A DNA stretch of 64,000 nt, taken from contig NZ_JADIKL010000006.1 in the NCBI RefSeq assembly GCF_044904705.1, forward strand, positions 166,412-230,411, read 5' to 3'. The notes below the pieces were generated by a model. The model did not search any database. It had not been told where the DNA came from and saw only the letters and a program-made list of their open reading frames with translations. Position numbers and translations under genes: made by a program. Below, in pieces: positions 42,438-50,372 of this stretch; position 1 is the stretch's first letter; every line of letters starts with the position of its first letter. This DNA comes from Rhodanobacter_A agri. GTDB taxonomy: Bacteria; Pseudomonadota; Gammaproteobacteria; Xanthomonadales; Rhodanobacteraceae.

Positions 42438-43223
42438 ATGGGCAGTCTCGACGGCAAGGTGGCCCTGATCACGGGCGCGGCCAGCGGCATCGGCAAGGCG
42501 ATCGCGGAGCTGTACGCGAAGCACGGCGCGAAGGTGGCGATCTGCGATATCAACCAGCAGGCGGCCGACGCGGCGGCGGCGGAAATCAGCGCCGCGGGCG
42601 GCCAGGCCATCGGCATCGCGATGGACGTCACCGATGAGGCCGCGGTGGATGCGGGCACCGACAAGGTGGTCGCGGCGTTTGGCGCGCTGGATATCCTGAT
42701 CTCCAACGCCGGGGTGCAGATCATCAACCCGATCGACCAGTTCGCCTTCGCCGACTGGAAGAAGATGCTGGCGATCCATCTCGACGGTGGCTTCCTGACC
42801 ACCAGGGCCGCACTGCGCCATATGTACCAGGGCGACCGCGGCGGCATCGTGATCTACATGGGCTCGGTGCATTCGCACGAGGCGTCGAAGTTGAAGGCGC
42901 CCTACGTCACCGCCAAGCACGGCCTGCTCGGCCTGGCCCGCACGCTGGCGAAGGAGGGCGCACCGCACAACGTGCGCTCGCACGTGATCTGCCCCGGCTT
43001 CGTGCGCACGCCGCTGGTGGAGAAGCAGATTCCCGAACAGGCCAAGGAACTGGGCATCAGCGAGGCGGACGTGATCAAGAACGTGATGCTGAAAGACACC
43101 GTGGACGGCGTGTTCACCACCGTCGACGACATCGCGCAGACCGCGCTGTATCTCGCCACGTTCCCTTCCGCCGCGCTGACCGGGCAGAGCTTCGTGGTCA
43201 GCCACGGCTGGTACATGCAGTAA
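42438..43223 (+). CDS. 3-Hydroxybutyrate dehydrogenase (short-chain dehydrogenase)
   Basis: A 261-residue SDR. Cofactor loop TGAASGIGKAIAELYAKHGA, the NAGVQ motif, catalytic Ser in IYMGSVHSHEASKLKAPYVTAKHG with the YxxxK pair, and a C-terminal stretch (LTGQSFVVSHGWYMQ) typical of 3-hydroxybutyrate dehydrogenases. These oxidise 3-hydroxybutyrate to acetoacetate with NAD. A patatin-like gene follows 4 bp later, an arrangement also seen in other bacteria that turn over hydroxybutyrate polymers. Substrate is inferred. Confidence 0.85.
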   Translation: MGSLDGKVALITGAASGIGKAIAELYAKHGAKVAICDINQQAADAAAAEISAAGGQAIGIAMDVTDEAAVDAGTDKVVAAFGALDILISNAGVQIINPIDQFAFADWKKMLAIHLDGGFLTTRAALRHMYQGDRGGIVIYMGSVHSHEASKLKAPYVTAKHGLLGLARTLAKEGAPHNVRSHVICPGFVRTPLVEKQIPEQAKELGISEADVIKNVMLKDTVDGVFTTVDDIAQTALYLATFPSAALTGQSFVVSHGWYMQ

Positions 43224-43227
43224 GGCC

Positions 43228-44400
43228 ATGGCGGACGACAAGCAAGGCACGCCGCTGGCCGAAGCGGTAGCGCGCGACTACCGCACCGTGGCCCTGGTGC
43301 TGCAGGGCGGCGGTGCGCTGGGCGCCTACCAGGCGGGCGTGGTCGAGGCGCTGGAGGAGGTGCAGCTGCGCCCCGACTGGATCGCCGGTATCTCGATCGG
43401 CGCCTTGAACGCGGCGATCATCGCAGGCAATCCGCCGGAGCGTCGCGTCGAGCGCCTGCGCGATTTCTGGGACACGATCTGCCGCGTCTCGCCATGGCCG
43501 CCTGTCGCCTTGCCCGCGGCGCTCGATGCCCGCCACTGGCCGTTGGTGCTGCAGAACGGGCTCAGCGGCCTCGCGGCATGGAGCGCCCTGATCCAGGGCC
43601 AGCCCGGCTTCTTCCGGCCGCGCTTGCCGCCGCCGTTCCTGCAGGCGCAGGCCACGCCCGCCACCGCGAGCTGGTACGACACCACGCCCTTGCGCGGCAC
43701 GCTGGAGCGCCTGGTCGATTTCGACCGCCTCAACGATGCGCGCGCGATGCGCGTGTCGGTGGGCGCAGTGAACGTGAAGAGCGGCAATTTCGTCTATTTC
43801 GACAATACCAGGCAGCGTCTCGGGCCCGAGCACTTCATGGCCTCCGGCGCGTTGCCGCCGGGCTTCCCCGCGGTGGAGATCGACGGCGAGTACTACTGGG
43901 ACGGTGGCGTGGTTTCCAACACGCCGCTCTACCGCGTGCTTACCGAGCAGCCGCAGCGGGACATGCTGGTGTTCCAGGTCGACCTGTGGAGCGCGCAGGG
44001 CGAGTTACCCCACGACATGCCCGGCGTGGCCGAACGCAGCAAGGAGATCCAGTACTCCAGCCGCACCCGGCTGATGACCGAGTACATGCACGAGAGCCGC
44101 CGCCGCCAGCGCCTGCTGCAGGACGTATTGGCGCTGGTGCCGCCGGAACGTCGCGCCGACCCGGCCTATCGCCAGGCCGAATGCGAGGCGAACGGCGCGC
44201 TGGTCAACCTGGTGCACCTGATTTACCGCGACAAGCCCTACGAGGGCCACTACAAAGACTACGAGTTCAGCGCCGCCAGCATGCACGGCCACTGGCGCAG
44301 CGGCCTGGCCGACATGCGCCACACCTTGGCGCACCCGAAGTGGCTGGCCGCGCCAACGGCCGAGCAGCCGTTCGTGACCCACGACGTGCACCAGGAGTGA
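43228..44400 (+). CDS. Patatin-like phospholipase/esterase with DUF3734 tail
   Basis: A 390-residue patatin-fold hydrolase. The oxyanion loop is LQGGGALGAYQAG (25-37), the nucleophile Ser56 sits in GISIGALNAA, and the catalytic Asp is in YYWDGGVVSN. The C-terminal third matches the DUF3734 extension. It probably cleaves acyl esters of lipids or intracellular polyesters. Its tight coupling to the hydroxybutyrate dehydrogenase (4-bp gap) hints at a role in polyhydroxybutyrate or hydroxyacyl turnover; phospholipase activity is the alternative. Confidence 0.9.
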   Translation: MADDKQGTPLAEAVARDYRTVALVLQGGGALGAYQAGVVEALEEVQLRPDWIAGISIGALNAAIIAGNPPERRVERLRDFWDTICRVSPWPPVALPAALDARHWPLVLQNGLSGLAAWSALIQGQPGFFRPRLPPPFLQAQATPATASWYDTTPLRGTLERLVDFDRLNDARAMRVSVGAVNVKSGNFVYFDNTRQRLGPEHFMASGALPPGFPAVEIDGEYYWDGGVVSNTPLYRVLTEQPQRDMLVFQVDLWSAQGELPHDMPGVAERSKEIQYSSRTRLMTEYMHESRRRQRLLQDVLALVPPERRADPAYRQAECEANGALVNLVHLIYRDKPYEGHYKDYEFSAASMHGHWRSGLADMRHTLAHPKWLAAPTAEQPFVTHDVHQE

Positions 44401-44426
44401 GAACGATGGTTTCCGATCGCCTGGCT

Positions 44427-44897
44427 TCAGCCCCGGTAGGGCCCGCCGGTCTCGCCCCAGCCCCAGGCGGGCATAGGCGCTTGCTCGCCGGGTAATTGTT
44501 CGAGCTGCGAGTTCAGTACGGCAAGTCGCGTGCCCCATTCCACGTAGCCGACAAAGGCGGAGCGGAATTCCGGGTCGTCCGGCAAGCCGGCAACATCGGC
44601 GCACTCCAGCAGCAGCGCCATCCAGCGTGCGCGTTGCGCTTCGTTCAAATGCCGCCCCACGTGCTTCGCCAGCATGGCCTGGTGGCCGCCGCGTTGCTGG
44701 CTGTAGTCGGCCGGGCCGCCGAATACTTCGGCGAGGAACAGCGCGACGAAGTGGGGATGGCGGGCATCCATGTGCGCAAACAGCGGCGCCAGCAGCGGAT
44801 CGTCCGGTACGCGCTGGTAGAAGATCTCGGTGAGGCGCTCGAGCGCAGGCTGGCCGCCGGCCCATGCGTAGAGGCTGGGAATCCCGTCATCGCTCAT
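44427..44897 (-). CDS. Group II truncated hemoglobin
   Basis: A 156-residue globin with the 2-on-2 fold. SLYAWAGGQPALERL is the TrHbII N-terminus, YQRVPDDPLLAPLFA follows, and the proximal His lies in the stretch LAKHVGRHLNEAQRARWM. Such globins bind oxygen or NO. It is translationally coupled (ATGA) to an antibiotic-biosynthesis-monooxygenase-type gene and both are divergent from an HxlR regulator. Confidence 0.9.
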   Translation of the reverse strand: MSDDGIPSLYAWAGGQPALERLTEIFYQRVPDDPLLAPLFAHMDARHPHFVALFLAEVFGGPADYSQQRGGHQAMLAKHVGRHLNEAQRARWMALLLECADVAGLPDDPEFRSAFVGYVEWGTRLAVLNSQLEQLPGEQAPMPAWGWGETGGPYRG

Positions 44898-45205
44898 GGC
44901 GACTTGGTCCGTTGCACCGACGTAGCACGGTAGTGCCGCATTTCCTCGATCATGTCCACGTAGGGCTTGATCGCGGCGAAGAAGGCGCGGAATTCTGCGC
45001 TGTTGCGGAAGCCCTGCATGTGGCCTTCCACCGAATCCCATTCGATGCGCAGGATATAGCTGCCCGGCTCGTCCAGGCAGCAGGCCAGCTCGTAGCCCAG
45101 GCAGTGCGTGGAGGCATCCAGGCCACGTGCGGCTTCGACGTAATCCTGTTCGAATCGTGCCGCCTGCGCCGGCGGAATCTTGTAACGGATGTACTCGGCA
45201 ATCAT
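44894..45205 (-). CDS. ABM-domain monooxygenase-like protein
   Basis: A 103-residue dimeric alpha/beta-barrel protein: MIAEYIRYKIPPAQAARFEQDY at the start and RIEWDSVEGHMQGFRNSAEF later. Relatives include quinol monooxygenase YgiN and heme-degrading or aromatic-oxidising ABM enzymes. The ATG has GAGGG upstream; two in-frame ATGs further upstream are possible. It heads the pair with the globin gene. Confidence 0.85.
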   Translation of the reverse strand: MIAEYIRYKIPPAQAARFEQDYVEAARGLDASTHCLGYELACCLDEPGSYILRIEWDSVEGHMQGFRNSAEFRAFFAAIKPYVDMIEEMRHYRATSVQRTKSP

Positions 45206-45309
45206 GCTCGGCCCTCGTGGAGACATCGGGGTGGCCTCTCGATTCTGCATCCGCCGTTGTGCGGAAAGATACGCACCGCAAAGTTACCTGCCTTGCCTTG
45301 AGTCGCCGC

Positions 45310-45669
45310 ATGAACCACTCCCAGCGCAAGACCTTCGCCTGTCCCGTCGACGTGACGCTGAGCCTGATCCACGGCAAGTGGAAGCCGATGATCCTGTGGC
45401 TGCTGTCGACACGGCACCGGCGCTTCAGCGACTTCCAGGCGGCCATGCCGCAGGTGGCGCACAAGGTGCTCAGCCAGCAGCTGCGCCAACTGGAGGAGGA
45501 CGGATTGATTTGCCGCGAAACGCGCGATGCGCGCGGACAGCGCATGGATTACCGGCTGACCGAGTTCGGCCGCAGCCTGAGGCCGGCACTGAACGCGCTG
45601 GCGAACTGGGGCAAGACCCACCATCGCGCCTTGGGCATGGAGTACGGCGTTTCCGGCGGGGTGGGTTGA
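45310..45669 (+). CDS. HxlR-family transcriptional regulator
   Basis: A 119-residue winged-helix protein. CPVDVTLSLIHGKWKPMILWLL is the HxlR signature with the redox-type Cys11, followed by FSDFQAAMPQVAHKVLSQQLRQLEEDGLI (recognition helix) and RMDYRLTEFGRSL. Members such as YodB and QorR sense quinones, diamide or aldehydes through that cysteine. It is divergent from the ABM-globin pair, with 104 bp between, so local control is likely. Confidence 0.9.
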   Translation: MNHSQRKTFACPVDVTLSLIHGKWKPMILWLLSTRHRRFSDFQAAMPQVAHKVLSQQLRQLEEDGLICRETRDARGQRMDYRLTEFGRSLRPALNALANWGKTHHRALGMEYGVSGGVG

Positions 45670-45691
45670 TCCGCGCCGGTGCGCGATCGCC

Positions 45692-46444
45692 TTAGTCGCG
45701 ATGCACCTGCAAGCCGGCCGCCGACTGGCTGGTCGGCATGATTTCGAGGCGGTTGATGTTGAGGTGCGGCGGCAGGTTGGCGATCCACCAGATCGTGTCG
45801 GCGATGTCGCCGGCGGTGATCGGGCAGGCGCCGGCATAAAGCTGGTCGGAGGCAGCCTGGTTGCCGCCGGTACGTACCAGGGTGAACTCGGTTTCGGCCA
45901 TGCCGGGCTCGATCGAGGTGACGCGCACGCCGGTGCCGTGCAGGTCCACGCGCAGGTTCTGCGAGAACTGGCTGACGAAGGCCTTGGTGCCGCCGTAGAC
46001 GTTGCCGCCGCGGTAGGGATAGCTGCCGGCGATCGAGCTGATATTGACGATCGCGCCGCGGCGCGCGATCAGTCCGGGCAGCAGCAGATGGGTCATCGTC
46101 GCCAAGGCGGTGACGTTGGTGTCGATCATCTGCCGCCACTGCGCCAGGTCGGCCTGCTGTGCCGGCGCGGTGCCCAACGCGAGGCCGGCGTTGTTCACCA
46201 GCAGGTCGATATCGGCGAAATCCGCCGGCAGGCCGGCGACGGCGGCGCGCAGCGCGGCTTCATCGCGGATATCGAAGGCGACGGCATGCACCTTGTCGGC
46301 GCCGTGGGCGTCCACCAGCGCTTGCAGCCGCTCGGCGCGGCGGCCGCTGGCGATCACGCGCCAGCCGCCAGCCACGAAGCGTGCCACGGTGGCGGCGCCG
46401 AAGCCGGCGGTAGCGCCGGTGATCCAAACAGTCTTGGTCGTCAT
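45692..46444 (-). CDS. ydfG: NADP-dependent 3-hydroxy acid dehydrogenase (YdfG-like SDR)
   Basis: A 250-residue classical SDR: ITGATAGFGAATVARF cofactor loop, LLVNNAGLALG, catalytic NISSIAGSYPYRGGNVYGGTK with YxxxK, and VTSIEPGMAETEF. The AGFG variant of the glycine motif and overall length match E. coli YdfG, which oxidises L-allo-threonine and 3-hydroxy acids and reduces malonic semialdehyde. It is convergent with the HxlR gene; the gap is 22 bp. Confidence 0.8.
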   Translation of the reverse strand: MTTKTVWITGATAGFGAATVARFVAGGWRVIASGRRAERLQALVDAHGADKVHAVAFDIRDEAALRAAVAGLPADFADIDLLVNNAGLALGTAPAQQADLAQWRQMIDTNVTALATMTHLLLPGLIARRGAIVNISSIAGSYPYRGGNVYGGTKAFVSQFSQNLRVDLHGTGVRVTSIEPGMAETEFTLVRTGGNQAASDQLYAGACPITAGDIADTIWWIANLPPHLNINRLEIMPTSQSAAGLQVHRD

Positions 46445-46512
46445 GTGCGCCAGTGTAGTGGCCGGCGCGCATCCGGGCGACCGAGGCGGCCGCCCGGATC
46501 GCAAGCTTGCAC

Positions 46513-47280
46513 TCACTTGCCGGAGGCGATGTAGCTCAGCTCCGCGTTGTAGCTGTCCACGTGGGAGGACTCCTTGGCGACCGCGTCATTGATCGACTGG
46601 CGGATCGCAGCCGCGTCGCTCTTGCCGTACACGTTCTCGACCATCTTCCACACGTCGGGGTCGGGCTCGGTGCCCACGTCCGCCCAGCTCTTGTCGGGGA
46701 TCACCAGGATGAAGTCGGGGGCGTCGTCGCCGGCGTCGATCATGCGGGCGAACTGGTAGTAGTGGGGCCAGTTCGACTTCGCGGCGGCGGCGGCGATCTT
46801 CTTCGCGGCGGCCATGAAGGTCTCCACGGCCTGGTGGCCGGGCTTGAGCATGAAGTAGCGGACCTCGATCAGCGGCGGCGGCGGGCCCTTGTCCTTGGGC
46901 AGGTGGCTCAGCTCGGGCATGGCCTGCATGAACGCGCTGATCTCGCTCTTCAGGTGCGGGTTGACGTCGGAGTGGATCACCCCGAGGCAGGCTTTCACTG
47001 CGGCGTCCATCGCGTCGAAGCTGGCCCACGGCATCGGATCCGAGACGTAGGAGTAGCTGTAGGTATCGCCGGTTTCGTGCGCCCAGGCCGTCCAGTTGTA
47101 CTTGAAGCCGTGCTGGTGCAGGCACTGGTTGAAGTGCCTGGTACCGGCCTCGTACGCCTGCTGGTCCGCGGGCGCGACCATGTCGGTGAAATCGCGGGCC
47201 ACACGGACATCGTCCGCCGCCTGCGCGCCATTGCATGTCAGCGCGAACGCCAGCGCCAGCCAGACTGTGCTGCTCTTCAT
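46513..47280 (-). CDS. Exported hypothetical protein
   Basis: A 255-residue protein with a signal peptide (VWLALAFALTCNGAQA, cleavage near residue 19). The mature part begins ADDVRVARDFTDMVAPADQQAYEAGTRHFN with aromatic-rich stretches YSYSYVSDPMPW and HYYQFARM, and a region DFILVIPDKSWADVG. Not assigned to a family. A GGGGAGG ribosome site precedes the ATG. Probably periplasmic. Confidence 0.65.
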   Translation of the reverse strand: MKSSTVWLALAFALTCNGAQAADDVRVARDFTDMVAPADQQAYEAGTRHFNQCLHQHGFKYNWTAWAHETGDTYSYSYVSDPMPWASFDAMDAAVKACLGVIHSDVNPHLKSEISAFMQAMPELSHLPKDKGPPPPLIEVRYFMLKPGHQAVETFMAAAKKIAAAAAKSNWPHYYQFARMIDAGDDAPDFILVIPDKSWADVGTEPDPDVWKMVENVYGKSDAAAIRQSINDAVAKESSHVDSYNAELSYIASGK

Positions 47281-47447
47281 GCGAACCTCCCCGGGCACGG
47301 GTCCCGTTGCGTGGATAGAACATCCCCCGCGTGTTGCTGACTTCCCCTGCACGTCGCTGACGGACGGCGGCCAAACAGCGTGCGCGGCGCCCGCGAAGCG
47401 GGGCGTGAAGGTCGCTATGGGCGAGCTTCACGCATGCTTAAGGCAAC

Positions 47448-47475
47448 AAAAAGGCCGCGCTGCGAGCGCGGCCTT
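47448..47475 (-). terminator. Intrinsic terminator of the argS-SPOR operon
   Basis: The 10-bp stem AAGGCCGCGC (47451-47460) with GCGCGGCCTT (47466-47475) and a 5-nt loop is followed on the minus strand by TTTTTGTTGCC. It lies 30 bp after the SPOR gene stop. A second inverted repeat, GCGTGAAG (47403-47410) with CTTCACGC (47426-47433), lies further on. Confidence 0.8.
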
Positions 47476-47504
47476 GGGGTGTGGGGCGGTCAGGGGTGGT
47501 CAGC

Positions 47505-48212
47505 CTAGCGGCCTTCCTTCAGCGCGATCGAGCTGATGCCGGCGCTGGAGAGGCGCTGCTTGGTCGTTTCCAGTGCGCTGGCGCTGGGGAACGGCCCCAG
47601 CCGCACACGGTGGAACGTCTGGCCGTTCACGTCGACGGATTGCACGTTGGCGACGAAGCCCTGCATGGCGAGCCGGGCCTTCATGGTCTCCGCATCGGCG
47701 GGATTGGGGAAGGCGCCGACCTGCAGCAGGTAGCCGCTGCCCGCGGCGGGCTTCGGCACGGCGGCGGCGGGAGCGGCCTCCACGTTCTGGGTGGCCACCG
47801 GCGCATTGCCCGCTACTGGCGGCGCCGCGACAGGCGCGGTCACCGGCTGGGCATTCGCCACAGCGGCCTGCTGCTTCTGTTGCTCGGCCTTGGCCTGCGC
47901 GCTGATCTCGGCATCCGGGATGCGCACTTCTTTCTCCGACAGCACGGAGTAGAAGTCGAACTGCGGCTTCTTCGGTGCGCTCTCGGCGTTGCCGGGCGCC
48001 ACCGCGCCCGTTTCGCTGGGCGCCTCGGCGGTGGCCTGCGGATTCGCCTGCGGACCGTTCTTGGGCGCCATCGGCATCAGCGAGTGGCGCATCAGCACCA
48101 CCACGGCCACCGCGCCGACCAGCACGCCGACCAGCGCCCAGACCCAGCCAGGAATGCCGCCGCCGCTGTTGCGTACGGCCTGCCGGCCCTTGCCTTTACG
48201 TGCTGCCATCAC
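47505..48212 (-). CDS. SPOR-domain inner-membrane protein (FtsN-like)
   Basis: A 235-residue protein: short basic cytoplasmic N-terminus (ARKGKGRQAVRN), one membrane helix (WVWALVGVLVGAVAVVVLM), a Pro/Ala/Gln-rich periplasmic spacer, and a C-terminal SPOR domain (YLLQVGAFPNPADAETMKARL) that binds denuded glycan strands at the division septum. This is the topology of FtsN. Coupled to argS by an ATGA overlap, the common arrangement in gammaproteobacteria. Ends at an intrinsic terminator. Confidence 0.9.
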   Translation of the reverse strand: MMAARKGKGRQAVRNSGGGIPGWVWALVGVLVGAVAVVVLMRHSLMPMAPKNGPQANPQATAEAPSETGAVAPGNAESAPKKPQFDFYSVLSEKEVRIPDAEISAQAKAEQQKQQAAVANAQPVTAPVAAPPVAGNAPVATQNVEAAPAAAVPKPAAGSGYLLQVGAFPNPADAETMKARLAMQGFVANVQSVDVNGQTFHRVRLGPFPSASALETTKQRLSSAGISSIALKEGR

Positions 48213-49897
48213 ATGCTCTCCGGGGCGCCCAGGCCCAGCAGATCCAGACCGTTGCGCAACACCTGCCGGGTCGCCACCACGAGGGCGAGGCGGGCGTCGC
48301 GCAGGTCCTTGTCGTCAACGAGGAACTGGTGCGAGTTGTAGTAGGTGTGGAACGCGTTCGCCAGCTCGCGCAGCCACACGGCGAGCAGGTGCGGCTCCAG
48401 GTTCGTCGCCGCGGCTTCCACCACTTCGGGGTAGCGCGACAGCTCGGTGAGCAGGGCCTGCTCGTGTTCGTTGTCCAGCCGCGCGAGTTGCGCCAGCCCA
48501 TTGTCCTGATCGAACGTGAACCCTTTCTCGCCGGCCTGGCGCAGCACCGAGCACACGCGGGCGTGAGCGTACTGGATGTAGTACACCGGGTTGTCGTTGG
48601 TCTGCGAGCGGGCCAGGTCGATGTCGAACACCAGCTGCGAATCGCTCTTGCGCGAGATCAGGAAGTAGCGCGTGGCGTCGCGGCCCACCTCGTCGATCAG
48701 GTCGCGCAAGGTGACGTAACTGCCGGCGCGCTTAGAGATTTTCACCTCCTCGCCGCCGCGCATCACGGTGACCATCTGGTGCAGCACGTAGTCGGGATAA
48801 CCCTTGGGAATGCCGCAATCCAGCGCCTGCAGGCCGGCCTTCACGCGGGCCAGCGAGCCGTGGTGGTCGGAACCCAGCTCCGTGATCGCTTTTTCGTAGC
48901 CGCGCTGCCACTTGCTGAGGTGATAGGCCACGTCCGGCACGAAATAGGTGTAGGTGCCGTCGGACTTGCGCATCACGCGGTCCTTGTCGTCGCCGAAGTC
49001 GGTGGTCTTCAGCCACAGCGCGCCGCCTTCCTCGTAGGTGTGGCCGTGGGCGATGAGTTCGCGCACGGTCTCTTCCACCTTGCCGTCGGCGTACAGCGAG
49101 GATTCCAGGAAGTACACGTCGAAGCCCACGCCGAAGGCCTTGAGATCCAGGTCCTGCTCGCGGCGCAGGCTGGCGACCGCGAAAGCGCGGATCGCGTCGA
49201 GATCCTCGACGTTCTTCGCACCGGTGACGGTGTGGCCTTCCACGGTGACGTTGTCGCCGGCGAGATAGGCCTTCGCCACGTCGGCGATGTAGTCGCCGCG
49301 GTAGCCGTCCTCCGGCCAGCCGGCGTCGCCGGGGGCAAGGCCGCGCGCCCGCGCCTGCACCGAGATGCCGAGATTGGCGATCTGCACGCCGGCGTCGTTG
49401 TAGTAGAACTCGCGCTTCACGTTCCAGCCGCTGGCTTCCAGCAGGCGGCTGAGGCAGTCGCCGATCGCCGCACCACGGCCATGGCCCACGTGCAGCGGGC
49501 CGGTGGGATTGGCCGAAACGAACTCCACGCCCACCGTGCGGCCCGCGCCCAGCCCGTTGCGGCCGTAATGCACGCCCTGTTCGAGGATCTGGCGCACCTG
49601 GGCCTGGCTGGCGTCGGAAGCAAGGAAGAAGTTGATGAAGCCGGGTCCCGCGATCTCCACCTTGGCGACCAGGGTGCTGGCCGGCAGCGCGGCCACCAGC
49701 TTTTCGGCCAGTTCGCGCGGCTTGGCCCGCGCGGGTTTCGCCAGCAGCATCGCCGCGTTGCAGGCGAAGTCGCCGTGTTCGCGGCTGCGCGTGCGCTCGA
49801 TCACGAAACCGGGGATCGCCAGGTCGACAGGCAGGATGGCCTGGGTTTGCAGGGCGTGGATGGCCTGCAGGATCAGTTCGTGCAGCTGTGCTTTCAC
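48209..49897 (-). CDS. argS: Arginyl-tRNA synthetase
   Basis: A 562-residue class I synthetase. The N-terminal Arg-tRNA-synthetase additional domain is followed by the HIGH-type HVGHGRGAAIGD motif, then DYVLHQMVTVMRGGEEVKISKRAG and a C-terminal anticodon-binding DALR domain ending LLGLGAPESM. Normal length. The start is a GTG; the upstream minus-strand -10 is TAGGAT (49938-49933) with a small hairpin CGGTTCC/GGAACCG (49906-49924) in the leader. Confidence 0.97.
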   Translation of the reverse strand: MKAQLHELILQAIHALQTQAILPVDLAIPGFVIERTRSREHGDFACNAAMLLAKPARAKPRELAEKLVAALPASTLVAKVEIAGPGFINFFLASDASQAQVRQILEQGVHYGRNGLGAGRTVGVEFVSANPTGPLHVGHGRGAAIGDCLSRLLEASGWNVKREFYYNDAGVQIANLGISVQARARGLAPGDAGWPEDGYRGDYIADVAKAYLAGDNVTVEGHTVTGAKNVEDLDAIRAFAVASLRREQDLDLKAFGVGFDVYFLESSLYADGKVEETVRELIAHGHTYEEGGALWLKTTDFGDDKDRVMRKSDGTYTYFVPDVAYHLSKWQRGYEKAITELGSDHHGSLARVKAGLQALDCGIPKGYPDYVLHQMVTVMRGGEEVKISKRAGSYVTLRDLIDEVGRDATRYFLISRKSDSQLVFDIDLARSQTNDNPVYYIQYAHARVCSVLRQAGEKGFTFDQDNGLAQLARLDNEHEQALLTELSRYPEVVEAAATNLEPHLLAVWLRELANAFHTYYNSHQFLVDDKDLRDARLALVVATRQVLRNGLDLLGLGAPESM

Positions 49898-50224
49898 GGG
49901 CGCGGCGGTTCCGGGATGGAACCGGCAATCCTAGCAGACCGCCCGCGCCGGACGGCCGGCGTGCTGCGGCGCGGCGTAGCCCTTGTGGATAAGTCTGTGG
50001 GGAAAGCGGCGCCTCGCGTGGCAAGGGCGGCATTGCATGCGCGGTCGCGTAGCTTTCATTGAAAATAATTGATTGAAATCATGTAGATATATCGCATGCT
50101 TGAAGTCGTGGGTACGTATGGCCCTGCAAGTCCCGGTAGCGGGCTTTTGTGCATAAGTAACGGCCGCCTAGCGGCCATGGCCGCGGCGCGGGATCGTCAT
50201 CGCCCTGTCATGCGGCGGCGCCAC

Positions 50225-50337
50225 ACTGGCTGGGTGCTGGTGGCGACTCCCCTCCACCATCCGGCACACGGAGACGCCGCTCTCTCCGCTCCCCGAATCG
50301 GCACCCACGGCGCGGCTCATCCCGCGCCGCTTTTTTT
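50225..50337 (+). ncRNA. Candidate C-rich small RNA with intrinsic terminator
   Basis: A 475-bp gap (49898-50372) holds no convincing protein gene but a folded transcript signature. TGGGTGC (50231-50237) pairs with GCACCCA (50301-50307), enclosing TGGTGG/CCACCA (50238-50243 and 50254-50259, loop with CTCCCC) and TCCG/CGGA (50260-50263 and 50269-50272). A long open loop carries CTCTCTCCGCTCCCC. A strong terminator follows at once. About 130-160 bp upstream is an AT-rich patch (50056-50096) with TTGAAA and TAGATA promoter-like hexamers, so the primary transcript may start near 50097. C-rich loops recall sRNAs such as Xanthomonas sX13, but that link is only by style. Confidence 0.5.
50308..50337 (+). 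terminator. Strong intrinsic terminator
   Basis: An 8-bp stem, CGGCGCGG (50308-50315) with CCGCGCCG (50322-50329), and a 6-nt loop are followed by CTTTTTTT. It faces rightward, while the flanking genes argS and radC both run leftward, so it must serve a transcript starting inside the gap. Confidence 0.85.
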
Positions 50338-50372
50338 GGGTGTCATCGCTCCGGCGATTTTGCCTTGTGGGT

